From Streptomyces taklimakanensis (GTDB lineage Bacteria > Actinomycetota > Actinomycetes > Streptomycetales > Streptomycetaceae), in contig NZ_WIXO01000001.1 of the NCBI RefSeq assembly GCF_009709575.1, positions 5,520,001-5,584,000 on the forward strand: a stretch of DNA of 64,000 bases. The letters are read 5' to 3'. The position numbers and the translations under genes were made by a program. Shown piece after piece: positions 42,605-51,120 of this stretch; position 1 is the first letter of the stretch; every line of letters begins with the position of its first letter. The notes beneath the pieces were generated by a model. The model saw only the letters and a program-made list of their open reading frames with translations, had not been told where the DNA came from and ran no database searches.

Positions 42605-43858
42605 ATGGCGGAGTTCGCATTCGACCTCAACGACGACCAGAAGGCCGTTCGGGACTGGATCCACGGCTTCGCGGCCGACGTCATGCGCCCCGCCGCCGCC
42701 GAGTGGGACGAGCGGGAGGAGACCCCCTGGCCCATCCTCCAGGAGGCCGCCAAGATCGGTCTGTACTCGCTCGACTTCTACGCCCAGCAGTACTTCGACC
42801 CCACCGGCCTGGGCATCCCGATGGTGATGGAGGAGCTGTTCTGGGGCGACGCGGGCATCGGCCTGTCGATCGTCGGCACCGCCCTGGCGGCCGTCGGCGT
42901 GCTCGCCAACGGCACCGAGGAGCAGATCGGCACCTGGATCCCGCAGATGTACGGCGACGCCGACGACGTCAAGGTCGCGGCCTTCTGCTCCTCCGAGCCC
43001 GACGCCGGATCGGACGTCTCCGCGATGCGCACCCGCGCGGTCTACGACGAGGCCAAGGACGAGTGGGTGCTCAACGGCACCAAGACCTGGGCGACCAACG
43101 GCGGCATCGCGAACGTCCACGTCGTCGTCGCCGTCGTCGACCCCGCACTCGGTTCCAGGGGACACGCCTCCTTCGTCGTCCCGCCGAACACCCCCGGCCT
43201 CTTCCAGGGACAGAAGTTCAAGAAGCACGGCATCCGCGCCTCCCACACCGCCGAGGTCGTCCTGGACGACGTCCGGATCCCCGGTCACTGCCTGCTGGGC
43301 GGCAAGGAGAAGCTGGACGAGCGTCTGGCCCGCGCCCGCGAACGAGCCGGGAAGGGCGGCGCGGGGGCGCCCTCCGCCGGAGGCAGGGGGAGCGTGGGGA
43401 ACGCCGCGATGGCCACCTTCGAGGCGTCCCGTCCGGCCGTGGGCGCCCAGGCCGTCGGCATCGCGCGCGCCGCGTACGAGGTCGCCCTGGAGTACGCCGG
43501 GACCCGGGTGCAGTTCGGCCGCCCGATCATCGACAACCAGGGCATCGCCTTCCAGCTCGCCGACATGCGCACCCGCATCGACGCCGCCCGGATGCTGGTG
43601 TGGCGGGCCTCCTGGATGGCGGCCGCGGGCCGGCCCTTCGAGGCCGCCGAGGGATCGATGTCCAAGCTCTTCGCCGGGGAGACGGCCAAGACCGTCACGG
43701 CCCAGGCGATGCAGATCCTCGGCGGCAACGGTTTCACCCGGGAGTACCCGGTGGAGCGCATGCACCGGGACGCCGCGATCTACTCGATCTTCGAGGGCAC
43801 CAGCGAGATCCAGCGGTTGGTCATCGCCCGCACGATCTCGGGTGTGCACATCCGCTGA
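42605..43858 (+). CDS. Acyl-CoA dehydrogenase
   Basis: A 417-residue FAD-dependent acyl-CoA dehydrogenase for the first step of fatty-acid or branched acyl-CoA oxidation. The FAD/substrate segment is [15 protein letters not shown], then [15 protein letters not shown]. The C-terminal block has [20 protein letters not shown] and the probable catalytic Glu in [13 protein letters not shown]. An Ala/Gly/Arg-rich insertion ([18 protein letters not shown]) follows the second domain. GGAGGGG lies about 7 nt before ATG 42605. It is expressed from a strong promoter with a TetR-type operator. Confidence 0.94.
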   Translation: MAEFAFDLNDDQKAVRDWIHGFAADVMRPAAAEWDEREETPWPILQEAAKIGLYSLDFYAQQYFDPTGLGIPMVMEELFWGDAGIGLSIVGTALAAVGVLANGTEEQIGTWIPQMYGDADDVKVAAFCSSEPDAGSDVSAMRTRAVYDEAKDEWVLNGTKTWATNGGIANVHVVVAVVDPALGSRGHASFVVPPNTPGLFQGQKFKKHGIRASHTAEVVLDDVRIPGHCLLGGKEKLDERLARARERAGKGGAGAPSAGGRGSVGNAAMATFEASRPAVGAQAVGIARAAYEVALEYAGTRVQFGRPIIDNQGIAFQLADMRTRIDAARMLVWRASWMAAAGRPFEAAEGSMSKLFAGETAKTVTAQAMQILGGNGFTREYPVERMHRDAAIYSIFEGTSEIQRLVIARTISGVHIR

Positions 43859-43934
43859 TCCCCGGGCCCCGCGGGCCCGTTCGGCAGGCCCCTCGCCGGG
43901 ACCTCCCGGACGCGCCGCCGCACCGTTGCGCGAC

Positions 43935-43984
43935 CCGCCGCGATCACCCGACACGGCGGCGGCCATTCGGGGTGATCGCGGCGG
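43935..43984. terminator. Large hairpin after the acyl-CoA dehydrogenase gene
   Basis: CCGCCGCGATCACCC (43935-43949) and GGGTGATCGCGGCGG (43970-43984) pair perfectly over 15 bp around a 20-nt loop, 76 bp past the stop codon. It probably ends that transcript, although the GATCACCC core could also be an operator. A possible 39-codon frame (44026-44144) follows without a ribosome site and is not annotated as a gene. Confidence 0.55.
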
Positions 43985-44225
43985 CGTCCGTGGCGCGCGG
44001 CGATGCCTCCCCCCAGGTCGTGGAATGCTGAACGACCCTCAACCGTCGCTGGTCAGCGCGGTCTTCCAGGCACGGGGACCCTCCCGAGGGGGCGGTCCCC
44101 ACCGTCCGGAGACCCGAGTGAGCATGTTCACAAAGGATCCGTGATCGCCCGATTCGGGCCGATGGTGACGCACTATCCGTAGAAGACCGCAAGACCCCGT
44201 CGAAGGGCGGGGCCGCCCGGGCGGA

Positions 44226-44394
44226 CGCCGAATCCTGCCGCCGCCCGGGCGAGTCCGGACCGAGACGACGACACGGCAGGAGCGGGAGACCCGAGCACGG
44301 CGGATCGCGTCGCACGACGCGGTCCTTGGGGTGAAGCCACATCAGGTGGCCGGGCAACTTCGCCGGCCCGAACCCGACAGGTCATCTTTCGCAG
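44226..44394 (+). promoter_or_regulatory. ydaO/yuaA c-di-AMP riboswitch
   Basis: The leader of the NlpC/P60 gene has the conserved ydaO elements in order: GCCGAATCCTGCCG, GGCAGGAGCGGGAGACCC, CTTGGGGTGAAGCC, and near the 3' end CCCGAACCCGACAGGTCATC with GCAGGCG. In streptomycetes this class precedes cell-wall hydrolase genes such as rpfA and NlpC/P60 and lowers expression when c-di-AMP is bound. The last element is about 20 nt from the start codon, so it could act on transcription or on translation. Confidence 0.85.
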
Positions 44395-44416
44395 GCGCAT
44401 GACGAAGGGTTCGCTC

Positions 44417-44890
44417 ATGTCTGCGCACACACCCATAACGGGACGGTTGTCCCGAGCGGGCATCACCACCGCCGTCACCGCCGTCACCCTGGCGGGTACG
44501 ACACTGATCCCGTCGGCCACGCCCGACGCGGAAGCGGCCACTCCCGCGAACAAGGCGCTCAGGGTCGCGGCCTCCAAAAAGGGGTCGCCCTACCAGTACG
44601 GGGCCGCGGGCCCCAGCCGGTTCGACTGCTCGGGACTCATCCAGTACTCCTACAAGAAGGCGGGCAAGAAACTGCCGCGCACCGCGGCGGCCCAGTACAA
44701 CCGCTCCAAGCGGATCTCCGTCACGACCCGCAGGAAGGGCGACCTGGTCTTCTTCCACTCCGGCGGCAGCGTCTACCACGTCGGCATCTACGCCGGCGGC
44801 GGCCGGGTCTGGCACTCCCCGAAGCCGGGCAAGACCGTCCGCAAGGAGAGGATCTGGACCAAGAACGTGCGGTACGGGCGCGTGAGGTGA
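44417..44890 (+). CDS. Secreted NlpC/P60 cell-wall endopeptidase
   Basis: A 157-residue secreted peptidase that cuts stem peptides in peptidoglycan. After a signal peptide (AGITTAVTAVTLAGTTLIPS, then Ala-rich cleavage region EAATPA) comes one NlpC/P60 domain: catalytic Cys in SRFDCSGLIQYSYKKAG, His in VYHVGIYAGGGRVWHSP. No SH3 or coiled-coil domain precedes it, so it is a minimal form. ATG 44417 has AAGGG 8 nt upstream; ATG 44399 is an alternative. It is controlled by the c-di-AMP riboswitch immediately upstream. Confidence 0.93.
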   Translation: MSAHTPITGRLSRAGITTAVTAVTLAGTTLIPSATPDAEAATPANKALRVAASKKGSPYQYGAAGPSRFDCSGLIQYSYKKAGKKLPRTAAAQYNRSKRISVTTRRKGDLVFFHSGGSVYHVGIYAGGGRVWHSPKPGKTVRKERIWTKNVRYGRVR

Positions 44891-45020
44891 CACCGGGTCG
44901 GGTCGGGCCCCACCGGGCCCGGCCCGACCCGGTTCGCACGATTCCGGTTCGGCTCCCGGCGATTCCGCCGAGGGCGTGAAGTCCTTCCCCCGCCACCGGC
45001 CGGCGGGAAGGCTCGTCCCC

Positions 45021-46037
45021 ATGAGACTTCTGGTGCTGGGTGGAACGGAGTTCGTCGGACGCGCGGTCGTCGAGGAGGCGATCGAGCGCGGTTGGGACGT
45101 GACGGTCCTCCACCGGGGGCGACATCCCGCGCCCCGCGGTGTCACCGCCCTGCACGGCGACCGCACCGAGGGCCGTGCCGGCCTGGCCGCGTTGGAGCGG
45201 GCGGCGGCCGACGGGGGCTGGGACGCCGCGGTCGACACCTGGAGCGGGGCGCCCTCCGCGGTCCGCACCGCCGCCGCGCTGCTGGAGCCGCATGTCGGGC
45301 ACTACGCCTACGTCTCCAGCCGCTCGGTGTACCTCTTCCCGCCCGCGGCCGGTACCGACGAGGGAGGCCCGCTGGTCGACGGATCGTCCGACGACACCGA
45401 CGACGCCGACTACGCGCGGGCCAAACGGGGTGGGGAACTGGCCACCTCGGAGACCTTCGGCGACCGCGGCCTGTTGGTGCGTGCGGGATTGATTCTCGGC
45501 CCGTACGAGAACGTCGGGCGGCTGCCGTGGTGGCTGTCCCGCGTCGCGCGCGGCGGAGAGGTCCTGGCCCCCGGCCCCCGCGCTCTCCCCCTGCAGTACG
45601 TGGACGCCCGCGACCTCGCCGGCTGGACGCTGGACGCTGTCGCGCGCGGGCTCGGTGGCCCGTACAACCTGGTGAGTCCTCCCGGTCACACCACCATGGG
45701 CGCGTTGCTGGAGAACTGCGTGCGCGTCACCGGTTCCCGCGCCGAGCTGCGCTGGACCGCTCCCGAGGCGATCCTGGCCGCCGGGGTGGAGCCGTGGACG
45801 GACCTGCCGGTGTGGACCCCGCCGGGCGAGTTCCACGACGGCATGCACCGGGGAGACGTCTCCAGAGCGGTGGCGGCGGGACTGCGCTGCCGTCCGGTGG
45901 CCGAGACGGTGGCCGACACCTGGGACTGGATGCGCGGACCGGAGGGTGGCGTGCCGCCGCGCGTCGGCCGGTCCCGTGTCGGTCTGGCGCCGGAGCGGGA
46001 GGCCGAGATCATGCGGTCGCTCGGCGGCGACTCCTAG
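45021..46037 (+). CDS. NAD-dependent epimerase/dehydratase family protein
   Basis: A 338-residue extended-SDR protein. The dinucleotide motif is LLVLGGTEFVGRAVVEEAI at the N-terminus, with HRG after strand 2. The catalytic region has YVSSRSVYLFP and DADYARAKRGGE (Tyr/Lys pair), as in the SDR_a atypical group related to RNA-binding CSP41-type reductases. GPYENVGRLPWWLSRVARGG and LQYVDARDLAGWTL are further matches. GGAAGG precedes ATG 45021 by about 9 nt. The substrate is unknown; it stands alone. Confidence 0.88.
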   Translation: MRLLVLGGTEFVGRAVVEEAIERGWDVTVLHRGRHPAPRGVTALHGDRTEGRAGLAALERAAADGGWDAAVDTWSGAPSAVRTAAALLEPHVGHYAYVSSRSVYLFPPAAGTDEGGPLVDGSSDDTDDADYARAKRGGELATSETFGDRGLLVRAGLILGPYENVGRLPWWLSRVARGGEVLAPGPRALPLQYVDARDLAGWTLDAVARGLGGPYNLVSPPGHTTMGALLENCVRVTGSRAELRWTAPEAILAAGVEPWTDLPVWTPPGEFHDGMHRGDVSRAVAAGLRCRPVAETVADTWDWMRGPEGGVPPRVGRSRVGLAPEREAEIMRSLGGDS

Positions 46038-46084
46038 GGTGGTGTGTGCCCCGTCGCGAGGGCGGGGGACCGAGGAGGTGGAAC

Positions 46085-46474
46085 GTGGGGACGGACGAGA
46101 GGGACGAGGCGGAGCCGCCGGGGAAGGGGAGGCGGAGAGCCGGTCCGCTCCTGATCCTGGGGTGGGCGGTGCTCACGGTGGGGGGTGCCGGAGCCACCTG
46201 GGTGTTGAACGCCGACATCGACAAGGGCGTCGAGCGCCACGGCTGGAGCGAGTACGTCCCACTGGGGGAGGAGTCCTCGCCCGCCCCGGCGGAGGGCTCC
46301 TGCGGGCCGCCCGAGACCCCGACGCCCGGACACGTTTGGGCGTGCGCGCGGTCCGTCGGCGAACCGAGCGATCCGCCGTCCTGGTGGGAGCCGCCGGTGG
46401 AGCCCCGCGTCAAGGAGCCGTACGTGGGGCCGGACGGGGAGGCGACCCTCCGGCTCCACCGCGGCGGGGAGTGA
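46085..46474 (+). CDS. Single-helix membrane or secreted protein of unknown function
   Basis: A 129-residue protein with a charged N-terminus (RDEAEPPGKGRRR), one hydrophobic segment (AGPLLILGWAVLTVGGAGATWVL), and an acidic, Pro/Trp-rich extracellular tail with two Cys (GSCGPP and VWACAR). The tail could form one disulfide. GAGGAGG lies a few bases before GTG 46085. I do not recognise a family. It begins 47 bp after the epimerase gene and converges with the MarR gene. Confidence 0.6.
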   Translation: MGTDERDEAEPPGKGRRRAGPLLILGWAVLTVGGAGATWVLNADIDKGVERHGWSEYVPLGEESSPAPAEGSCGPPETPTPGHVWACARSVGEPSDPPSWWEPPVEPRVKEPYVGPDGEATLRLHRGGE

Positions 46475-46490
46475 CCGACGTCCGGCTCCC

Positions 46491-46955
46491 TCACTCCGCC
46501 CGGCGGGGCGCGTGGTGTGCCAGGACCCGGTGCAGCAGCCGCACGAGGTGCTCGCGCTCGTCGGTGGAGATCCCGGCGAGCAGCTCGTCCTGCACCCGGC
46601 CCAGCGCCCCGTCGAGCCACTCCAGGTGCCGTCGGCCCTCGGGAGTGACGGAGACGATGTTGCGCCGCCGGTCCGCCGAGTCCGGGGAGCGGGTGACCAG
46701 GCCGCGGTCGGCCAGTTCGTTGAGCGCGGCGACGACGTCGCTGCGGTCGATGCCGCAGCGACGCCCCAGCGCGGCCTGGCTGGCCGGACCGTACTCCTCC
46801 AGGGCGGCGAGCAGGGCGTAGTGGTAGCGACGGTCGTCGGTGGCGGCGAAGGCCTCCCACACCAGGCGGTGGGCGTGTGCCGTCACCTGTGACATCAGCC
46901 AGATCGGGGCGTTCCTCAACCGGGCGGGTGCGGCGTCGTGGGCCGTCGTGTCCAT
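46491..46955 (-). CDS. MarR family transcriptional regulator
   Basis: A 154-residue MarR-type winged-helix regulator. The DNA-binding region is ASQAALGRRCGIDRSDVVAALNELADRGLV, given here by its core AALGRRCGIDRSDVVAAL, followed by the wing DSADRRRNIVSVTPEGRRHL. The C-terminal helix is the dimer arm. ATG 46955. It is divergent from a small protein gene at 47075 across 119 bp. No ligand can be inferred. Confidence 0.92.
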   Translation of the reverse strand: MDTTAHDAAPARLRNAPIWLMSQVTAHAHRLVWEAFAATDDRRYHYALLAALEEYGPASQAALGRRCGIDRSDVVAALNELADRGLVTRSPDSADRRRNIVSVTPEGRRHLEWLDGALGRVQDELLAGISTDEREHLVRLLHRVLAHHAPRRAE

Positions 46956-47074
46956 GGGGGGAGCCTAACAAGGCCGTTGGTCGCACCCACGGGACCGACG
47001 GACGCGCGGGACCGTTCTCGCGACAGGCCCGAACGGGCTGTGACCATCGCCCGCGCCGGGGTACAGGTGGGGCT

Positions 47075-47482
47075 ATGAGCACTGAACAGAACGGACAGAC
47101 CGCGCAGACCGGTGGACAGGACGTGTGCCAGGTCGAGATCGAGCTGCCCCACTGCACCGCGGCGGACGCCGATGCCGTCTTCACCGCCCTCGGGTCGCTC
47201 TTTCCCCGTTCCCCCCAGGTGGGGAACGGTCGGCGGGGAGCCGGGGAGGAGGGCGGAAAAGGCGGAACGAAGTTCTGGATGGGGACGGTCGACGTCCGTA
47301 CGCACGGCGAGGTGGAAGAGGCGCCGGAGCTGAGCGAGGCGGTCGAGGCCGACCTCAGCGGCAGCCCCGACGCGGTACGGCAGGTGCAGGACGCGCTGGC
47401 CGGCCTCTACGACGTGACGGCCGAGCCCCGGATCTCCGGGGACCAGGAGGTGGAGGTGCGGTTGAGGCTCGCCCGGCGCTGA
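47075..47482 (+). CDS. Hypothetical protein (135 aa)
   Basis: A 135-residue soluble protein, acidic overall. The recognisable pattern is VEIELPHCTAADADAVFTAL at the front and VEVRLRLARR at the end, with a Gly/Arg/Lys-rich centre (GRRGAGEEGGKGG). The strand-helix-strand layout suggests a small alpha/beta domain. I do not recognise the family. GGTGGGG precedes ATG 47075. Coding is supported by third-position GC and a natural N-terminus. It is divergent from the MarR gene. Confidence 0.6.
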   Translation: MSTEQNGQTAQTGGQDVCQVEIELPHCTAADADAVFTALGSLFPRSPQVGNGRRGAGEEGGKGGTKFWMGTVDVRTHGEVEEAPELSEAVEADLSGSPDAVRQVQDALAGLYDVTAEPRISGDQEVEVRLRLARR

Positions 47483-47700
47483 CCGTCCGACTCCGGCGGT
47501 GGGGCCGCGGCGCCCGGCGCGGTGCCGGGCCTCCGCCCGCCGCCGCGCCGGCACGTCGGGCACGGTCGGTCGGGAGGGCCGACTGAGAGCGCCGCGCGCG
47601 GGTACGCGGGCTCGCGGACGTAAGGAACGGTCGGAGCGGCCGCCGAGCGTCCCGTTCCCGGAGCGGCCGCGCGGCCTCCACCACCCCAAGGAGGGACCCC

Positions 47701-49116
47701 ATGCCCATCTCGACCACCAACCCGGCGACCGGGGAGACGCTGGAGACCTTCGAGGCCATGGACGCGGAGGAGGTCGGGAAGCGGCTGGAGCGTGCCCGCG
47801 CCGCCTTCGAGGAGTACCGCACCACCGGCTTCGCCGAGCGCGCCGACCTGATGCGTCGGGCGGCCGACAAGCTGGAGAAGGACCGGGACGACATCGCCCG
47901 GACCGTGACCACCGAGATGGGCAAGCCCGTCACCGCGGCCCGAGCCGAGGTCGCCAAGTGCGTGAAGGCGATGCGCTGGTACGCCGAGCGCGCCGAGGAA
48001 CTGCTGGCCGACGAGTACCCCTCGCAGGGGGACGTCGAGGACAGCGGTGGCACCGCCGCCTACGTGCGCTACCGCCCGCTGGGCCCGGTGCTGGCGGTGA
48101 TGCCGTGGAACTTCCCCCTCTGGCAGGTGATCCGGTTCGCCGCGCCCGCCCTGATGGCGGGCAACACCGGTCTGCTCAAGCACGCCTCCAACGTGCCGCG
48201 CACCGCCCTGTACCTGGAGGAACTCTTCCGCCACGCCGGATATCCGGAGGGATGCTTCCAGACCCTGCTGATCGGATCCGGGGAGGTCGAGGGCGTTCTG
48301 CGCGATCCGCGCGTGGCCGCCGCGACGCTCACCGGCAGCGAACCCGCCGGGCGCTCCGTCGCCTCGGTCGCCGGCGACGAGATCAAGAAGACCGTCCTGG
48401 AGCTGGGCGGCAGCGACCCGTTCCTCGTCCTGCCCTCGGCGGACCTGGAGAAGGCGGCCGAGGTCGCGGTGACCGCGCGCACCCAGAACAACGGCCAGTC
48501 CTGCATCGCCGCCAAGCGCTTCATCGTGCACCGGGACGTGTACGACGAGTTCGCCCGGCTCTTCACCGACGGCATGCGGGCGCTGAGGGTCGGCGACCCG
48601 ATGGACGAGTCCACCGAGATCGGGCCGCTCTCCAGCGAGCGGGGCCGGGCCGATCTGGAGGAGCTGGTCGAGGACGCCCGCGAGCGCGGCGCGACGGTGC
48701 TGTGCGGTGGACGTCGGCCGGCGAGCCATCCGGCGGGCTGGTTCTACGAACCGACCGTCCTGGCGGACGTCGCGCCCGGGATGCGGATCCACCGGGAGGA
48801 GACCTTCGGGCCGGTGGCCACCCTCTACCGCGTGGCGGACCTGGACGAGGCGATCGAGGTGGCCAACGACACCGACTTCGGCCTGAGCTCCAACGTCTGG
48901 ACGCGGGATCGGGCGGAGCAGGAGCGGTGTGTGCGGGACCTGAGGGCCGGCGGTGTCTACTTCAACGGCATGACCGCGTCCCATCCGGCGATGCCCTTCG
49001 GCGGAGTGAAGCGCTCCGGCTACGGTCGTGAGCTGTCGGGCCACGGCATCCGTGAGTTCTGCAACATCACCACGGTCTGGCACGGCACGCCTCCGGACGT
49101 GCCCGCCGCCGAGTAG
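47701..49116 (+). CDS. NAD(P)-dependent aldehyde dehydrogenase, succinate-semialdehyde dehydrogenase type
   Basis: A 471-residue ALDH-superfamily enzyme that oxidises an aldehyde to an acid. Catalytic Glu is in LELGGSDPFLVLPSAD and the nucleophilic Cys in NNGQSCIAAKRFIVH; the NAD loop is LTGSEPAGRSVA. The text VMPWNFPLWQ and SHPAMPFGGVKRSGYGREL places it in the GabD-like group used for GABA and succinic semialdehyde, as common in actinomycetes. AAGGAGG lies 6 nt before ATG 47701. It is monocistronic; the nearby MarR gene is divergent. Confidence 0.92.
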   Translation: MPISTTNPATGETLETFEAMDAEEVGKRLERARAAFEEYRTTGFAERADLMRRAADKLEKDRDDIARTVTTEMGKPVTAARAEVAKCVKAMRWYAERAEELLADEYPSQGDVEDSGGTAAYVRYRPLGPVLAVMPWNFPLWQVIRFAAPALMAGNTGLLKHASNVPRTALYLEELFRHAGYPEGCFQTLLIGSGEVEGVLRDPRVAAATLTGSEPAGRSVASVAGDEIKKTVLELGGSDPFLVLPSADLEKAAEVAVTARTQNNGQSCIAAKRFIVHRDVYDEFARLFTDGMRALRVGDPMDESTEIGPLSSERGRADLEELVEDARERGATVLCGGRRPASHPAGWFYEPTVLADVAPGMRIHREETFGPVATLYRVADLDEAIEVANDTDFGLSSNVWTRDRAEQERCVRDLRAGGVYFNGMTASHPAMPFGGVKRSGYGRELSGHGIREFCNITTVWHGTPPDVPAAE

Positions 49117-49179
49117 CCGGTGGCGGCGGTCGCGGCGCGGGGCCGAGCGGTCGTGTGACGGGACGCCGCCCGGCTCCCG

Positions 49180-49641
49180 TCAGGCGTCGGTCAGCCGTAG
49201 CTCCGCCCAGACCACACGCCCCTGTGCCCGGGAGACGGGGACATCGCCCCAGGCGTCGGCGAGGGTGTCCACGAGCTGGAGGCCGCGTCCGTTGGTCGCC
49301 TCCACGTCGGCCGAGCGCGCCGCGAGCCCGAGCGCTCCGGTGCCCTGGTCGCGCACCTCTATACGCAGCCGGTGCTCGCCTCGCAGGAGACAGCACCCGA
49401 TCCGGTCGCTGACGGTGTGGACCACCGCGTTGGTGACGAACTCGGAGACGACCAGTTGCGCGGTGTCGACGACGTCCGGGGGGCAGTGCCAGCGACGCAA
49501 CCACTCCGTGAGCAGGCGCCGTGCCACGCCGACGGAGGAGCGCTGGGCCGGCACCTCGAACTCGGCCCGGTGCGGGGAGCGTGGGACGGGTACGGCCGAC
49601 AGGGTGGGGACCAGGTGCGTGGAACGGGGGAGAAGAGCCAT
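49180..49641 (-). CDS. HATPase_c (anti-sigma/SpoIIAB-like) ATP-binding protein
   Basis: A 153-residue Bergerat-fold protein of the Streptomyces anti-sigma-like family. The N box is VVSEFVTNAVVHTV and the G1/G2 region is VRDQGTGALGLAARS, then TNGRGLQLVDTLADAWG. Such proteins either bind a sigma factor or, often, accompany HTH-DUF5753 regulators and DUF397 proteins. Here the HTH-DUF5753 gene is divergent at 50037, with no DUF397 gene between them or downstream. ATG 49641 has AAAGG upstream, rather far from it. Confidence 0.88.
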   Translation of the reverse strand: MALLPRSTHLVPTLSAVPVPRSPHRAEFEVPAQRSSVGVARRLLTEWLRRWHCPPDVVDTAQLVVSEFVTNAVVHTVSDRIGCCLLRGEHRLRIEVRDQGTGALGLAARSADVEATNGRGLQLVDTLADAWGDVPVSRAQGRVVWAELRLTDA

Positions 49642-50036
49642 CAGTGGCTCGCCTTTCGTACGCCGGAGGGCGCCGAGGGCGGCGCCCCGCGTCCGTCGTC
49701 GGCGCCGTGGGGAGGACCGACGCTCGAGAGCGTCGGTCGATCGGTCGCCGGGTCCAGCAGCGCGCCGCGGCAGACGGGGACGGTGAGGAGGCGGGCCTCG
49801 CGGGGGAGAAGGGGCGAGGGCCCGCGTGCCGGGGCGGTTCGACGCCGGTGCGGCCGCGTCGTGAACTGGATCACCCGGCTACTATGCTCGTTGGTGTCCG
49901 CAAAAGGCAAGAAGAGTTCTGCAAATTGCAAGGTTCGATTGTCATTCTGACTGCTTCACCGGAGTCGGTCTGGCCGCGCCGCCCGGCTCGTGGCACACTG
50001 CTCTGCCTGTGAGGCACAGGTGGGGAAGGAGAGGTC
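49642..50036. other. 395-bp divergent intergenic region
   Basis: The region between the HATPase and HTH genes holds no supported gene. It includes an AT-rich stretch (49880-49960) unusual for this DNA. TGCAA-A-TTGCA at 49920-49930 is an 11-bp near-palindrome, and ACTATG and TTGTCA hexamers occur around it, making it the likely site of both promoters. Confidence 0.5.
49920..49930. promoter_or_regulatory. Near-palindrome in the HATPase/HTH promoter region
   Basis: TGCAA-A-TTGCA has 5-bp perfect arms around one base. It lies within the only AT-rich part of the 395-bp divergent gap, a fitting place for binding by the HTH-DUF5753 product. Confidence 0.35.
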
Positions 50037-50894
50037 ATGGGCGAGTCCCGGTCGGCACCGACCGTGGGACAGATCGTCCTTGGGTTGCGCCTGCGTGACC
50101 TGCGGGAACGAGCCGGATGGTCGTTCGAGGCAGCCGCCAGGGTGCTGAGCGTCACCACCTCCACCGTCCGACGCATGGAGAAGGCCGAGGTCGGTCTCCG
50201 CCCCCTGTACGTCAAGGCCCTGCTGGAGAGCTACGGCGTCGAGAAGGACGAGGTCGACGCCTTCCTCGCCCTGGTGGAGAAGGCGAACAGACCCGGTTGG
50301 TGGCACCGCTTCCGCAGTGTCCTGCCCGACTGGTTCAGCCTCTACGTGAGCCTGGAGAGCGAAGCGAGCCTCATCCGCTCCTACGAACCGCACTGTGTCC
50401 CCGGCCTGCTCCAGACCGAGGACTACGCCCGCGCCCTGTTGCGCACCGGCTTCCCCGGCGCGGACGAGGAGGAACTCGACCGCCGGGTCGCGCTGCGGAT
50501 GGGGCGGCAGCGGCTCCTGGCCAAGGACGACGCCCCGCGCCTGTGGATGGTGCTGGACGAGCAGGTGCTGCGGCGGCCGGTCGGCGACGCGGGCGTGATG
50601 CGGGCCCAGATCGACCGACTGATCGAGGAGAGCACCAAGCCGAACATCAGCGTGCAGATCATGCCCTTCGAGGCGGGTCCGCACCCCGGGATGTTCGGTC
50701 CCTTCCAGCTCTTCCGGTTCAGCTATCCCGAGCTGCCGGACGTGGTCTACACCGAGAGCCTGACCGGCGCCGTCTACATCGACGAGCGACCCGAGGTCAC
50801 CGCCTACCTGGAGGCACTGGACCGCATGGTCACCCAGGCCCTGCCGGTCCAGGACACCCAGCGGGCGCTGCGGGAGCTGCGCGACCGGTACTGA
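50037..50894 (+). CDS. HTH (XRE) transcriptional regulator with DUF5753 domain
   Basis: A 285-residue Streptomyces-type regulator. The XRE helix-turn-helix is LRDLRERAGWSFEAAARVLSVT, here cited by its core GWSFEAAARVLSVTTSTVRR, followed by MEKAEVGLRPLYVKALLESY. The rest is DUF5753: FSLYVSLESEASLIRSYEP, VPGLLQTEDYARALLRTG, and NISVQIMPFEAGPHPGMFGP. Such proteins regulate development with a DUF397 partner. The normal DUF397 gene is not found downstream. GGAAGGAGAGG lies just before ATG 50037. Divergent from the HATPase gene. Confidence 0.93.
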   Translation: MGESRSAPTVGQIVLGLRLRDLRERAGWSFEAAARVLSVTTSTVRRMEKAEVGLRPLYVKALLESYGVEKDEVDAFLALVEKANRPGWWHRFRSVLPDWFSLYVSLESEASLIRSYEPHCVPGLLQTEDYARALLRTGFPGADEEELDRRVALRMGRQRLLAKDDAPRLWMVLDEQVLRRPVGDAGVMRAQIDRLIEESTKPNISVQIMPFEAGPHPGMFGPFQLFRFSYPELPDVVYTESLTGAVYIDERPEVTAYLEALDRMVTQALPVQDTQRALRELRDRY

Positions 50895-51009
50895 GCGCCG
50901 GGCCGCACCGAGTCCGTCCCGCCCCCCGCCCCGGCCTCCGGGCGTCCCCGCCGGTTCGGCACGGACCACGGCACGGCGTGAGCGAGATCACCCACCGACT
51001 TCGATATTC

Positions 51010-51050
51010 CGTACAACCTTGTACGACGAATGCGCCTTCCTGTAGGAAGG
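51010..51050. promoter_or_regulatory. Palindrome and hairpin upstream of the 51121 gene
   Basis: CGTACAA-CC-TTGTACG (51010-51025) is a perfect 16-bp palindrome with 7-bp arms, just after a GATATT -10-like hexamer (51003-51008). CCTTCC-TGTA-GGAAGG (51035-51050) is a second, leader-type hairpin. The first resembles a repressor operator, the second a short attenuator-like stem. Their link to the gene at 51121 is positional. Confidence 0.5.
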
Positions 51051-51120
51051 GGCGGTCCCGGCCCGCGCTCCGGCGCCGGCAACGAGATCGGGAAGATCGA
51101 GAAGAAGGAAGAGCAGCGCC

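Noticed and set aside
44026-44144. 39-codon plus-strand frame upstream of the riboswitch
   Set aside because: No ribosome site, Arg/Gly/Pro-rich composition and no resemblance; mentioned only as part of the leader region.
44950-45020. Possible tRNA or second riboswitch between NlpC and the epimerase gene
   Set aside because: No cloverleaf or CCA-type end could be formed by eye and no conserved riboswitch core is present.
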